Program-made: the position numbers and the translations under genes
The notes under the pieces: generated by a model
Seen by the model: only the letters and a program-made list of their open reading frames with translations
Told to the model about the DNA's origin: nothing
The model's database searches: none
NCBI RefSeq assembly: GCF_001278075.1
Contig: NZ_CP011340.1
Location: 2,294,001 to 2,358,000 of the forward strand
DNA length: 64,000 nucleotides
Origin: Streptomyces pristinaespiralis
Lineage (GTDB): Bacteria > Actinomycetota > Actinomycetes > Streptomycetales > Streptomycetaceae
Reading direction: 5' to 3'
In this document: one piece after another, positions 7,410 through 16,818 of the stretch
Position numbering within the stretch: position 1 is the stretch's first letter
How the letters are laid out: each line of letters starts with the position of its first letter

Positions 7410-8065
7410 GTCAAATCTCCTTCGGGGCAGTACCCGGAGTCCACACCGTGCGGTCTCCGTGTCGCCGCAATGATCACCCCGTCCGGAAATGACCGGATAC
7501 ACAAAAGCGCTCACAGCGACCTGAGGGCCGCCGGGGCACTTGGATTTTCGGGAACCACAACTGCAACTGATAACGACAGTAGCACGGCGAGATCGACCGG
7601 GCGCTGCAAGTAATTCTTTTCCGCCTGTTACGCGAGATACCCTCACCGCGCGTCGCGCTGATTTCTCACTTCGCGGTCACAGATATTCGCTCGCCCCGGA
7701 CTGATCTCTTCACCGCGCCGCGGCCGTCCGAGCCACCGCGCGGGCGCGCCCACCCGGTGTGGGCCCGGATCCCGGCCCGCGCCGCCCGGCGGCGAGCCCG
7801 CTCACCGCCCGGCCCTCCACCCGGCCGGACCGGCCGCGATGACCGTGGCGCAGATCACCAACGAGCACCGGCCCCGGCAGTGACGCAGGCCATCGTCTGT
7901 CTCCGTGATCTCTGGGAAGGTCTCCGATACGGTGTCGAGCGCTTCGGGCCCAAGGCCCCCCGGCACATCGCCGCCGCCGCATGACCACCGGATGCCGGCA
8001 CCGGCGTCCCGTGCGACATCGCCCGTCCTGAGGCCGCCCGGCCCGCGACACGACTGGGGAGTTTG
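7410..8065. other. Intergenic region between the cold-shock gene and pyc
   Basis: About 650 bp without a gene I can support. The part next to the cold-shock gene (7410-7640) is AT-rich for this genome and probably holds its promoter and long leader. The part near pyc is very GC-rich; small open frames there are Arg/Pro-rich and look like noncoding readings. No clear promoter motif was found for pyc; a GGGGAG at 8056-8061 is its ribosome-binding site. Confidence 0.5.
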
Positions 8066-11000
8066 ATGTTCGGCAAGGTATTGGTCGCCAACCGCGGCGA
8101 GATCGCGATCCGCGCCTTCCGCGCGGCGTTCGAGCTCGGAATCTCCACAGTGGCGGTGTTCCCCTACGAGGACCGCAACTCCCTCCATCGGGCCAAGGCC
8201 GACGAGGCGTACCAGATCGGGGAGCCCGGTCATCCCGTGCGGGCCTACCTCTCGGTGGACGAGGTGATCAAGGCGGCCCGTAAGGCGGGGGCCGACGCCA
8301 TCTACCCGGGTTACGGCTTCCTTTCCGAGAACCCCGACCTCGCCGCCGCGTGCGCGGAGGCCGGTATCGCCTTCGTCGGGCCGCCGGCGTCGGTGCTGCA
8401 CCTGACCGGGAACAAGTCCCGGGCGGTCGCGGCCGCCCGGGAGGCGGGCGTACCGGTGCTGAAGTCCTCCGAACCGTCGGAGGACGTCGACACGCTCGTC
8501 GCCGCCTCGAAGGACATCGGCTTCCCCGTCTTCGTGAAGGCCGTCGCGGGCGGTGGCGGACGCGGTATGCGCCGGGTCGCCGAGCCCTCGGAGCTGCGCG
8601 AGGCGATCGACGCGGCGATGCGCGAGGCGCGCTCCGCCTTCGGCGACGCGACGGTCTTCCTGGAGCAGGCGGTGGTCAACCCCCGCCACATCGAGGTGCA
8701 GATCCTCGCCGACGCCGAGGGCAACGTCGTGCACCTCTACGAGCGGGACTGCTCGGTGCAGCGCCGCCACCAGAAGGTCGTCGAGATCGCGCCCGCCCCG
8801 AACCTCGACCCGGAACTGCGGGCGCGGATCTGCGCCGACGCCGTCGCCTTCGCACGCCACATCGGCTACGTGAACGCGGGCACCGTCGAATTCCTCGTCG
8901 ACGAGCGCGGCAACCACGTCTTCATCGAGATGAACCCGCGCATCCAGGTCGAGCACACCGTGACCGAACAGGTCACCGGGCGCGACCTCGTCATCGGACA
9001 GCTGCGCATCGCCGCCGGCATGACGCTGCCCGAACTGCGCCTCACGCAGGACGACATCGTCCTCAACGGGTCCGCCCTGCAGTGCCGCATCACCACCGAG
9101 GACCCCGCCAACGGCTTCCGGCCCGACACCGGCACCATCTCCGCCTACCGCTCCCCCGGCGGACCCGGCGTCCGGCTCGACGGCGGCACCGTCCACACCG
9201 GCGCGGAGGTCTCGGCACACTTCGACTCGATGCTCGTCAAGCTCACCTGCCACGGGCACGACTTCGCCAACGCGGCCCGCCGGGCGCGCCGGGCCATCGC
9301 CGAGTTCCGCATCCGGGGCGTGGCCACCAACCTGCCCTTCCTGGGCGCCGTACTGGACCACCCCGATTTCCGGGACGGGCGGATCACCACCAGCTTCATC
9401 GACGAGCACCCGGAGCTGATGCGGGCCCGTCCTTCGGCCGACCGCGGCAGCCGGATGCTCAGCTACCTCGCCGAGATCACCGTCAACCAGCCGTACGGTC
9501 CGCGCCCCGACGTCATCGACCCGGCGGACAAGCTGCCCGCCGTCCCGCTCGCGGAGCCGCCCGCCGGGTCGCGGCAGCGCCTCGCCGCCCTCGGTCCGGA
9601 GGCGTTCGCCGCCGAGCTGCGCGCCCAGTCGGCCGTCGCCGTCACCGACACGACGTTCCGCGACGCCCACCAGTCCCTGCTGGCGACCCGGGTCCGTACC
9701 CGCGACCTGCTGGCCGTCGCCCCGCACGTCGCCCACAGCGCCCCGCAGCTGCTGAGCCTCGAGTGCTGGGGCGGCGCCACCTACGACGTGGCGCTGCGCT
9801 TCCTCGCGGAGGACCCGTGGGAGCGGCTGGCCAAGATCCGGGAGGCCGTGCCCAACATCTGCACCCAGATGCTGCTGCGCGGCCGCAACACGGTCGGCTA
9901 CACGCCCTACCCGACCGAGGTCACGGAGGCGTTCGTCGCCGAGGCCGCGCGGACCGGGATGGACATCTTCCGGATCTTCGACGCCCTCAACGACGTGTCC
10001 CAGATGCGCCCGGCGATCGACGCCGTACGCGCCACCGGCACCTCGGTCGCCGAGGTCGCCCTCTGCTACACCGCCGACCTCTCCGACCCCCGCGAGACCC
10101 TCTACACGCTGGACTACTACCTGCGTCTCGCCGAGCAGATCGTGGACGCGGGCGCCCATGTCCTCGCCATCAAGGACATGGCCGGGCTGCTGCGCCCGCC
10201 CGCCGCGCGCACCCTCGTCACCGCGCTGCGCGAGCGGTTCGACCTGCCGGTCCACCTGCACACGCACGACACCGCGGGCGGGCAGCTCGGCACGCTGATC
10301 GCCGCCATCGACGCGGGGGTCGACGCCGTCGACGCGGCGGTCGCCTCCATGGCCGGCACCACCAGCCAGCCTCCGCTGTCGGCGCTGGTCGCCGCCACCG
10401 ACCACACGGAGCGCGCGACCGGTCTGTCCCTCCAGGCCGTCGGCGACCTCGAGCCCTACTGGGAGGCGACCCGCAAGGTGTACGCCCCCTTCGAGTCCGG
10501 TCTCGCCTCGCCCACCGGCCGGATCTACCACCACGAGATCCCCGGCGGGCAGCTGTCCAACCTGCGTCAGCAGGCCATCGCCCTCGGTCTGGGCGACCGC
10601 TTCGAACTCATCGAGGACTGCTACGCCGCGGCCGACCGGATGCTCGGCCGGCTGGTGAAGGTGACGCCGTCCTCGAAGGTGGTCGGCGACCTGGCGCTCC
10701 ACCTCGTGGGCGCCGGCGTCTCGGCGGCGGACTTCGAGTCGGACCCGGGCAAGTTCGACGTACCGGACTCGGTGATCGGCTTCCTGCGCGGCGAGCTGGG
10801 CGACCCGCCCGGCGGCTGGCCGGAGCCGTTCCGCACCCGCGCGCTCCAGGGCCGGCCGGCGAAGGCCGACACGCCCCAGCTGTCGGACGAGGACCGCGAG
10901 GGTCTCGCGCAGTCGCCGCGGGCGACCTTGAACCGGCTGCTCTTCCCCGGCCCCACCAAGGAGTTCAACGCGCACCGCGAGGCGTACGGCGACACCTCCG

Positions 11001-11440
11001 TCCTGCCGACGCGGGACTTCCTGTACGGACTGGAGACGGAGACCGAGCACACCGTCACGCTCGAGCCCGGCGTCACGCTGCTCATCGAGCTGGAAGCCGT
11101 CTCCGACGCCGACGAGCGCGGCTACCGCAGCGTACTGGCCACGCTCAACGGCCAGTTGCGGCCGGTTTCGGTGCGCGACAGGTCCGTCGCGACCGAGGTC
11201 AAGGCGGCGGAGAAGGCGGACCGGGGCAACGAGGGCCACGTCGCGGCTCCGTTCGCCGGCGTGGTCACACTCCAGGTGGAGGAGGGCGCGTCGGTGTCGG
11301 CCGGCCAGACCGTCGCCACCATCGAGGCGATGAAGATGGAGGCGTCGATCACCGCCCAGAGCTCGGGCACGGTCCGCCGCCTCGCGATCGGCAGGATCCA
11401 GCAGGTCGAGGCGGGCGATCTGCTCATCGAAATCGGCTGA
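8066..11440 (+). CDS. pyc: Pyruvate carboxylase
   Basis: 1124-aa multidomain biotin enzyme that makes oxaloacetate from pyruvate, bicarbonate and ATP to refill the TCA cycle. Domain order is complete: biotin carboxylase N-domain (KVLVANRGEIAIRAFRA), ATP-grasp with the glycine loop KAVAGGGGRGM and EMNPRIQVEHTVTE, biotin carboxylase C-domain, then the carboxyltransferase barrel from about residue 530 (TDTTFRDAHQSL, metal site LHTHDTAG), the PYC/OADA allosteric linker, and the biotinyl domain with EAMKME (biotinylated Lys1090). Length is normal for a single-chain enzyme. The start is ATG 8066, 4 nt after GGGGAG; an in-frame TTG at 8063 is too close to it. Monocistronic, ended by a long hairpin at 11456. 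Confidence 0.97.
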   Translation: MFGKVLVANRGEIAIRAFRAAFELGISTVAVFPYEDRNSLHRAKADEAYQIGEPGHPVRAYLSVDEVIKAARKAGADAIYPGYGFLSENPDLAAACAEAGIAFVGPPASVLHLTGNKSRAVAAAREAGVPVLKSSEPSEDVDTLVAASKDIGFPVFVKAVAGGGGRGMRRVAEPSELREAIDAAMREARSAFGDATVFLEQAVVNPRHIEVQILADAEGNVVHLYERDCSVQRRHQKVVEIAPAPNLDPELRARICADAVAFARHIGYVNAGTVEFLVDERGNHVFIEMNPRIQVEHTVTEQVTGRDLVIGQLRIAAGMTLPELRLTQDDIVLNGSALQCRITTEDPANGFRPDTGTISAYRSPGGPGVRLDGGTVHTGAEVSAHFDSMLVKLTCHGHDFANAARRARRAIAEFRIRGVATNLPFLGAVLDHPDFRDGRITTSFIDEHPELMRARPSADRGSRMLSYLAEITVNQPYGPRPDVIDPADKLPAVPLAEPPAGSRQRLAALGPEAFAAELRAQSAVAVTDTTFRDAHQSLLATRVRTRDLLAVAPHVAHSAPQLLSLECWGGATYDVALRFLAEDPWERLAKIREAVPNICTQMLLRGRNTVGYTPYPTEVTEAFVAEAARTGMDIFRIFDALNDVSQMRPAIDAVRATGTSVAEVALCYTADLSDPRETLYTLDYYLRLAEQIVDAGAHVLAIKDMAGLLRPPAARTLVTALRERFDLPVHLHTHDTAGGQLGTLIAAIDAGVDAVDAAVASMAGTTSQPPLSALVAATDHTERATGLSLQAVGDLEPYWEATRKVYAPFESGLASPTGRIYHHEIPGGQLSNLRQQAIALGLGDRFELIEDCYAAADRMLGRLVKVTPSSKVVGDLALHLVGAGVSAADFESDPGKFDVPDSVIGFLRGELGDPPGGWPEPFRTRALQGRPAKADTPQLSDEDREGLAQSPRATLNRLLFPGPTKEFNAHREAYGDTSVLPTRDFLYGLETETEHTVTLEPGVTLLIELEAVSDADERGYRSVLATLNGQLRPVSVRDRSVATEVKAAEKADRGNEGHVAAPFAGVVTLQVEEGASVSAGQTVATIEAMKMEASITAQSSGTVRRLAIGRIQQVEAGDLLIEIG

Positions 11441-11455
11441 CAGGGCCGTCCGGCA

Positions 11456-11512
11456 CACGACAAAGCGGGCCGTGCCCGGCGCCTGGAGCGCCGGGCACGG
11501 CCCGTTGTCGTG
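11456..11512 (+). terminator. Terminator of pyc
   Basis: Long interrupted hairpin: outer stem CACGACAA/TTGTCGTG, a two-base bulge, and inner 17-bp stem CGGGCCGTGCCCGGCGC with its complement around a CTGGA loop. It begins 15 bp after the pyc stop codon and also faces the convergent gene ending at 11560, so it may serve both. Confidence 0.85.
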
Positions 11513-11559
11513 TCCCGACGAGGGACAGTACGGCCGGATCCACGTGTGCGGGAGCCTTG

Positions 11560-12126
11560 TCAGCTGCAGCTGCGGTAGCCGTAGGCGGCCAGGCGCCAGG
11601 TGTCGTTGCCTTCCCTGAACCGGTACCTGCCCTCACTGTCACGCTCGACCGCGAAGTCGTGGACCGAGCCGTTGTACACGAACTCGACCGTCTCCCCCCG
11701 CGCGGTGCTGCCGCCCGTCTTCACCAACTGGTTGTCCGCCCTGCCGAAGGTGTTCGGGCCGACCATGCCGTCGGCCTTGTCGTAGGACGAGGCAAGCCCC
11801 CACGACACCTGGAGACGCTTCGTGGCGCCGTAGGTATTGCCGCCGAAGATGCCGTCGATGTCCGTGCCGTCGAAATTCGTGCCGTCCGACTCGTTGGCGC
11901 CCTCGGCCCACAGGATGGTCTGCCAGAGGCAGACGGCGTTGTTCTGTGAGTACGCAGCCGTGGAGATGGTCCCCTCATCTCCCCAGTCGCCCACGTACGT
12001 GTCGTAACCGCGGACATAGCCGTCGGAGATCTTGGCAGAGGCCGGCGAGGCACTCATGGCCAGTGTGGCTGCCGCGCACATGGCGAGCGTGGCTCCCAGG
12101 TGAGTGCGTGTCATGCGGAATCCCAC
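11560..12126 (-). CDS. Secreted peptidoglycan-binding-like protein
   Basis: 188-aa exported protein. The N-terminal signal peptide has a hydrophobic core (LGATLAMCAAATLAM) and an Ala-x-Ala cleavage site (SPASA) about residue 34. The mature part resembles a peptidoglycan-binding (PG_binding_1) fold: VCLWQTILW, DGIFGGNTYGATKRLQ and DGMVGPNTFG are the usual Q-x-x-L and D-G-x-x-G-x-x-T repeats. No catalytic domain is attached. Start is GTG 12126, preceded by GGGGGA at 6 nt; the ATG at 12114 in the same frame lacks one. Stop lies 47 bp from the pyc terminator. A 9-bp stem hairpin (12154-12176) lies in its leader. Confidence 0.75.
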   Translation of the reverse strand: MGFRMTRTHLGATLAMCAAATLAMSASPASAKISDGYVRGYDTYVGDWGDEGTISTAAYSQNNAVCLWQTILWAEGANESDGTNFDGTDIDGIFGGNTYGATKRLQVSWGLASSYDKADGMVGPNTFGRADNQLVKTGGSTARGETVEFVYNGSVHDFAVERDSEGRYRFREGNDTWRLAAYGYRSCS

Positions 12127-12153
12127 GATGTTTCCCCCTTGGTCGATCAGTGG

Positions 12154-12176
12154 CGCAGGGCGTCTCGCGCCCTGCG
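12154..12176. repeat. Hairpin in the leader of the peptidoglycan-binding gene
   Basis: Perfect 9-bp stem CGCAGGGCG / CGCCCTGCG around TCTCG, 28 bp upstream of GTG 12126. It may be a leader hairpin or operator. The remaining 240 bp up to the WYL gene end (12416) show nothing else I can name. Confidence 0.5.
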
Positions 12177-12415
12177 CGTGGGTGTACGTTTCGGCTCTTT
12201 TCGGATCTGTCCGCCGAAAGCGTTGCGGACACCCTCGCAGACGGGCGTCGGTACCGGACAGGCGCTTTCGGCACAGCGCAAAAGCACAGGTCGCAGGCGC
12301 CCCTTGGCTGCCGCGGTGAGATGCCCCGGGCACTCGGAGAGCGGTTCGTGATTCTTCGAGTTGTTCTGCCGTCGCTCGATGGTGTGGGGGTGCCGGTGGA
12401 AGCCGCCGGGTGCCG

Positions 12416-13402
12416 TCAGCGCCCGGGGCCGGGCCCGTACGTCCGGGCCAGTGCGCCCACCGTCGTGGCCATCGCCTCGCGGAGTTCGGGCGGTGCGACG
12501 ACCTCGACGTCGGTGCCCAGGCGCAGCAACTCGCCGCACGCGTGCTCGGTGCTCTCGGTGGGGATGACGGCCTCGACCCATCCGTCGGCGTCCGCGGCGG
12601 TCGCGGTGGAATCGACCGCCTGCACCACCTCCGGCGGGACGTTGTCGGGCAGGCGCCGGCGTCCCCGCGGGGACAGGCGCACGGTCGCCGTGCCGGTGTA
12701 GCGGCGGGCCTCGAAGTCCTCCAGGTACGCGGCCCAGTACGCGCCCAGGTCGAAGCCCTCCGGCCGGTCGAACGACTCGTCGCTCAGCGCGGCCTCGAGG
12801 ACCTGTGCGACCCGGTAGGTCGCGATCCGGCTCCGCCCCGCCGCCACGAGGTACCAGACGCCGGACTTGAGCACCAGGCCGTAGGGGCGCAGACGGCGGT
12901 CCACCTCCTGGGGCTCGCGCCAGCGCCGGTAGCGCACGTCCACTGCCCGCCGGTCGAGCACCGCGTCGACGAACAGGGGCAGGTGCGGCGGCTGTTCGGG
13001 CTCCCGGTACCAGCCGGGAGCGTCGAGGTGGAAGACCGCCGCGGTCCGCGCCGCCTCCTCGCGCAGCCCCGCCGGAAGCGCGGCCAGCAGCTTCAGCCGC
13101 GCGGTCGTCACCTCCGTCGCGAGCCCCAGGTCGGCGGCGGGGCCGGGCAGTCCGGCGAGGAACAGCGCGCGGGCCTCTCCCTCGCTCATCCCGGTGAGGC
13201 GGGTGCGATAGCCGTCCAGCAGCTGATAGCCGCCCCCGGGGCCGGGCTCCGCGTAGACCGGGACCCCGGCGGTCTGGAGCCGCGCCAGGTCACGGTAGGC
13301 GGTCCGTACGGAGACCCCCAGCTCGCCGGCGATCCCCCGTGCGGACATACGGCCACGTGATTGGAGCAACAGCAGTACCGACAGCAGTCGTCCGGCAGAC
13401 AT
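12416..13402 (-). CDS. WYL-domain transcriptional regulator
   Basis: 328-aa DeoR-type regulator. The N-terminal winged helix (about residues 2-60) has LLLLQSRGRMSARGIAGELGVSVRTAYRDLARLQ, shown here only by its key parts: helix-turn-helix LGVSVRTAYRDL and the wing with GGYQLL. The WYL domain follows around residues 130-210 and includes the signature region PYGLVLKSGVWYLVA. WYL domains sense nucleic-acid or metabolite ligands. ATG 13402 is preferred over an upstream in-frame start because the protein family begins at the HTH, but its ribosome-binding site is weak. It is divergent from the NIPSNAP gene (gap 130 bp), which it probably regulates. Confidence 0.85.
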   Translation of the reverse strand: MSAGRLLSVLLLLQSRGRMSARGIAGELGVSVRTAYRDLARLQTAGVPVYAEPGPGGGYQLLDGYRTRLTGMSEGEARALFLAGLPGPAADLGLATEVTTARLKLLAALPAGLREEAARTAAVFHLDAPGWYREPEQPPHLPLFVDAVLDRRAVDVRYRRWREPQEVDRRLRPYGLVLKSGVWYLVAAGRSRIATYRVAQVLEAALSDESFDRPEGFDLGAYWAAYLEDFEARRYTGTATVRLSPRGRRRLPDNVPPEVVQAVDSTATAADADGWVEAVIPTESTEHACGELLRLGTDVEVVAPPELREAMATTVGALARTYGPGPGR

Positions 13403-13532
13403 GGAGGCATTCTCGCCGGAAACACTGACAGCCCCTGGCACACCGGGTGCCTACCGTCGATCCGTGCCCGTCCCCGACCGGACGAGCCGTGTCTCCGTGC
13501 CCCGGAGAACCGGACCGAACTGGAGTTCCGCC

Positions 13533-14318
13533 GTGCCTGCCACCGATGCCACCGATCCCGCAGCCCCTGCAACCCCCACCGGACCCACCGGCCCCGGCGG
13601 CCGCCCCGCCGTCATCGAGCTCCGCCGGTACACCCTGCGTCCCGGCCGGCGCGACGAGCTCATCGACCTGTTCGACCGGGAGTTCGTCGAGACCCAGGAG
13701 GCCACCGGCATGGCGGTGCTCGGCCAGTTCCGGGACCTCGACGATCCGGACCGCTTCGTCTGGCTGCGCGGCTTCAGCGACATGGCGGCGCGCCACCGCG
13801 CGCTGACGGCCTTCTACGGCGGCCCCGTCTGGGCCGAGCACGGTCCCCGGGCGAACGCGACGATGGTCGACTCGGACGATGTCCACCTGCTGCGCCCCCT
13901 CTCCGCCGGGACCTCCTTCACCGTCCCGGCGTACCGGCGGCCCCCGGCCGGCGCTCCGGCGCCGGACCGGTTCGTGACCGCCACCGTGTGGTTCTTCCCT
14001 CCGGGCACAGAGGACGGCGTCGCACTCGTCCGGGAGGGTCTGCTGCCCGTGCTGACCGGGACGGGACCCGCGCCGCTCGCCGTCCTGACCACAGAGACGG
14101 CGCACAACACGTTCGCCAGGCTGCCGGTCCACACCGGGACGAACGTCGTCGCGGTCTTCTCCTCCTACCCCGACGAGAGTGCGCATCGCCGTCACGTCGC
14201 CGCTGTACGGGCCCATCCCCTCGCGCGGGACGCGGTCCTGCCGGGCATCGGGAGAACGCAGTCCGCGGCTCCCTGGACACTGCGGCTGGCCCCCACAGGC
14301 CGCTCGCTCATCTCCTGA
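13533..14318 (+). CDS. NIPSNAP-family protein
   Basis: 261-aa soluble protein. The dimeric alpha/beta-barrel NIPSNAP core is visible from about residue 28: VIELRRYTLRPGRRDELIDLF, then a second strand-helix unit with FVWLRGFSDMAARHRAL, and a further half (residues about 120-255) with RFVTATVWFFPP and TNVVAVFSSYPDES. The exact reaction is unknown; NIPSNAP-type proteins often sit near regulators of stress or xenobiotic response. Start GTG 13533 is supported by GGAG 7 nt upstream; the preceding in-frame stretch is Pro/Arg-rich and lacks a ribosome-binding site. The WYL regulator is divergent, a frequent pairing in Streptomyces. Confidence 0.8.
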   Translation: MPATDATDPAAPATPTGPTGPGGRPAVIELRRYTLRPGRRDELIDLFDREFVETQEATGMAVLGQFRDLDDPDRFVWLRGFSDMAARHRALTAFYGGPVWAEHGPRANATMVDSDDVHLLRPLSAGTSFTVPAYRRPPAGAPAPDRFVTATVWFFPPGTEDGVALVREGLLPVLTGTGPAPLAVLTTETAHNTFARLPVHTGTNVVAVFSSYPDESAHRRHVAAVRAHPLARDAVLPGIGRTQSAAPWTLRLAPTGRSLIS

Positions 14319-14359
14319 CCTGCGCCGACGCCGTCCGGAAGTGACGACCGCGCGCCCTG

Positions 14360-14375
14360 CGCCCCCTCCGGGGCG
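14360..14375 (+). terminator. Weak hairpin after the NIPSNAP gene
   Basis: Stem CGCCCC / GGGGCG with a CTCC loop, 41 bp after the stop codon. Short, so it is only a candidate terminator. Confidence 0.35.
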
Positions 14376-14480
14376 ACCCGCCGCCGTGGCGGAGACCGGT
14401 GATTTGGACGATGCCGGGGTGTGCGGTGTCCGGCGAAACTGCCCTGGCAGTTTCCGCCCCCTTCCGTACGGAGGTGCACG

Positions 14481-16139
14481 ATGTCCGCTCTGCTCCCGAA
14501 GTACCCGGCGACGGCTCGCCGGCGATTATCAGGTACGAGGAGAATCGGGGCGCTGTACGGCGCTCTCGTACTGTCGATCGTCGCGACGGCCTTCGCGCCC
14601 GCACAAGCGACCGCGGCCCAGGACACCGCGGTCCGAGCCGGCGCGGCCCACGACACCGCGGTCCGAGCCACCGCGGCCGAAGGGCCGGCCGTCACGACCC
14701 GGTACGGCCAGGTCCAGGGGAAGGCGGGGGCGACGGCGAACTCCTACCTCGGTATCCCGTACGCCGCGCCCCCGGTCGGGTCGCAGCGGTGGAAGCCGCC
14801 GTCCCCGCCCGAGCGCTGGCCTGGCGTACGGGACGCCACCACGCCGGGCAACCCCTGTATGCAAGGTGCCGCATCCAGCCCCTGGGGAGACCTCGCGGGA
14901 CCCGGCACGCCCAGTGAGGACTGCCTGTACCTGAACGTCCACACGCCCGCGCAAAGGTCGCTCCAGAAGCGGCCGGTGATGGTGTGGATCCACGGTGGTG
15001 GCTTCACCGTCGGCTCCGGGACGTTCTACGACGGCAGCAACCTGGCGGCCAAGGGCGACGTGGTCGCCGTCACCTTCAACTACCGCCTCGGCGCGTTCGG
15101 TTACCTGGCACACCCCGGCCTGACCGACGAGTCGTCGCAGGGCATGTCCGGCAACTACGGTCTGCTCGACCAGCAGGCCGCACTGCGCTGGGTGCGGGAC
15201 AACATCGCGGCGTTCGGCGGGGACCCAGACAACGTGACGGTCTTCGGTGAATCGGCCGGCGGCGGCAGCGTCTGCCAGAACCTGGTCTCGCCCCGCGCGA
15301 TCGGTCTGTTCGACCGGGCCGTCGCCCAGTCGGGCTGCGGGTTCACCCTGCCCACCCAGCAGTCGCAGCAGGACAGGGGCGCGGCCTGGGCGAACTCCTT
15401 GGGCTGCGCGGACGTGGCCTGTCTGCGCGCCCGGACCGCCGCCCAGGTGCTGGGCGCCTCGCTGAGCCCCACCGCCCGCTGGACCCCCAACGTCGACGGC
15501 AAGGTCCTGCCGCTCCAGGTGACCGACGCGCTGGAGCGCGGCCGGTTCCACCGGGTCCCCGTCCTCCAGGGCACCACCGCCGACGAGGGCCGGCTCACCG
15601 TGGCCACCACCTACGACCTGGCCGGCAGGCAACTCACCGCGGAGGGCTATCCGGTCGCGGTCCGCACGCTCTACGGCGACCGGGCGGACGAGATCCTGGC
15701 CCGCTACCCGCTGTCGGACCACGGCACGCCCGCGGAGGCCCTGGGCGCCGTCTTCACGGACTCCCAGTTCGCCTGCCTCCAGTCACGGACGGCGAGCCTG
15801 ATGGCCGCGCACACCCGGTCCTACCAGTACGAGTTCGCCGACCGTCACTCCATGGACCACCTGAACCTGCCGCTCAGCTTCCCGATCGGCGCCCCGCACG
15901 GTTCGGAGATCAGGTACGTCTTCGGCGGTGTCTCGGGCACCCCGGCCCAGAACGTCCTGTCGGACAGGATGCTCGGCTACTGGACCAACTTCGCCAAAAC
16001 CGGCGTCCCGTACGCCACGGACGCTCCGCGCTGGAACCTCTTCCCGAAGGTCCAGACGCTCGCCCCGGAAGCCGTCACGGGGCGGACCACGTTCCCGGAG
16101 GACCACAAGTGCGACCTGTGGAACCGGCCCGCCTCCTGA
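14481..16139 (+). CDS. Secreted carboxylesterase/lipase (type B), TTA codon
   Basis: 552-aa exported alpha/beta hydrolase of the carboxylesterase type-B family. A signal peptide precedes an Ala-rich linker in which 30 bp are tandemly repeated (14613-14642 and 14643-14672, both coding DTAVRA-like text). The catalytic core has the oxyanion motif HGGGF, nucleophile elbow GESAGG (Ser258), an acidic member in the TADEG segment, and His in GAPHGSEI. Paired Cys residues (EDCLYL; QSGCGF...GCADVAC) fit a secreted fold. ATG 14481 is supported by GGAGG at 14470-14474. Codon 16 is TTA (14526-14528), the rare leucine codon of Streptomyces, so translation probably depends on bldA and late growth. Confidence 0.9.
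   Translation: MSALLPKYPATARRRLSGTRRIGALYGALVLSIVATAFAPAQATAAQDTAVRAGAAHDTAVRATAAEGPAVTTRYGQVQGKAGATANSYLGIPYAAPPVGSQRWKPPSPPERWPGVRDATTPGNPCMQGAASSPWGDLAGPGTPSEDCLYLNVHTPAQRSLQKRPVMVWIHGGGFTVGSGTFYDGSNLAAKGDVVAVTFNYRLGAFGYLAHPGLTDESSQGMSGNYGLLDQQAALRWVRDNIAAFGGDPDNVTVFGESAGGGSVCQNLVSPRAIGLFDRAVAQSGCGFTLPTQQSQQDRGAAWANSLGCADVACLRARTAAQVLGASLSPTARWTPNVDGKVLPLQVTDALERGRFHRVPVLQGTTADEGRLTVATTYDLAGRQLTAEGYPVAVRTLYGDRADEILARYPLSDHGTPAEALGAVFTDSQFACLQSRTASLMAAHTRSYQYEFADRHSMDHLNLPLSFPIGAPHGSEIRYVFGGVSGTPAQNVLSDRMLGYWTNFAKTGVPYATDAPRWNLFPKVQTLAPEAVTGRTTFPEDHKCDLWNRPAS
14613..14672 (+). repeat. 30-bp tandem duplication in the esterase linker
   Basis: Two neighbouring 30-bp copies with period 30 (14613-14642, 14643-14672), differing at only a few bases. 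They lie just after the signal peptide and encode two copies of an Ala-rich linker segment. Confidence 0.85.
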
Positions 16140-16240
16140 CGACGCCTGCCGTCTGACGGCCCGGGCTGTCGGCCGGTGACCAACGGCGCGAAGCGGGGTA
16201 CGGCCCCGGAGCGTCCGGTCAGCGGCGGACAACCGTCCGC

Positions 16241-16270
16241 GTGGTGCGGCGGCCACCGCCGTCGCACCAC
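16241..16270. terminator. Hairpin between esterase and membrane-protein genes
   Basis: Thirteen-base arms GTGGTGCGGCGGC and GCCGTCGCACCAC (one mismatch) with CACC loop, in the 196-bp gap between two convergent genes. Probably a shared terminator. Confidence 0.6.
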
Positions 16271-16335
16271 GCCGCTGTCCCCGCCGGGGACCGGCGCTGC
16301 CGCCCGGTAGCCGGGGCGGCATGGTGGTCGGCGCA

Positions 16336-16818
16336 TCAGGCCGCGAGGGTCGTGAAGCCGCCGACGATCGCTCCGTAGCCGACATGGGCGAGGACGGTGA
16401 CCACGGGGGTGCCGGGCCCGTAGTTGCGCATCAGAAATCCAGGGGGTTCCAACATCGCTGTCTGTGGGGCGCTGGTCAGTGGGCTGCCCATGCGCGGGTG
16501 GCAGAGGGGCAGCAGGATGTTGACGAGTGCGGTGCCGGCGAACAGGCCGTGCGCGAGTCCGAACAGGGCACCCAGCCACCAGCCCGCCTGGCCGATGGCG
16601 ACGAAAACTGCGAAGTAGACGAACGCGAAGATCTGTCCGTTGAGGAAGTGCATCAGGTAGCCGATGGCCTTCGCGCGGGTGCGGTTGACGGTCACCGCCG
16701 TGCCGAGGAGGAACGGCAGGTCCATGCGGGTCAGGCGCAGCTCGCTGGCGGCGCGCAGCGCGGTCGTCAGTGCGAGTGTGCCGACGAAGGCTCCCGCGGC
16801 CGTTCCCCACGCGCTCAC
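16336..16818 (-). CDS. Small membrane protein coupled to the GH15 gene
   Basis: 160-aa integral membrane protein of unknown function. Four hydrophobic segments can be read: AAGAFVGTLALTTALRAA near the start, then GQIFAFVYFAVFVAIG, WWLGALFGLAHGLFAGTALV, and a C-terminal VVTVLAHVGYGAIVGGFT. Start GTG 16818 overlaps the GH15 stop codon (GTGA), so it is translationally coupled. Its place behind a GH15 enzyme suggests a link with sugar or glycan handling at the membrane, but no transporter signature is visible. Confidence 0.75.
   Translation of the reverse strand: MSAWGTAAGAFVGTLALTTALRAASELRLTRMDLPFLLGTAVTVNRTRAKAIGYLMHFLNGQIFAFVYFAVFVAIGQAGWWLGALFGLAHGLFAGTALVNILLPLCHPRMGSPLTSAPQTAMLEPPGFLMRNYGPGTPVVTVLAHVGYGAIVGGFTTLAA

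Noticed and set aside
7757..7984. Small plus-strand frame upstream of pyc
   Set aside because: Its N-terminal half is Arg/Pro-rich noise and no ribosome-binding site precedes it; only the last 35 residues look protein-like.
7802..11458. Long minus-strand open frame (about 1218 codons) opposite pyc
   Set aside because: It is the antisense of a clear pyruvate carboxylase; its product is rich in Arg, Gly and Val with no domain. High-GC genes give such frames by chance.
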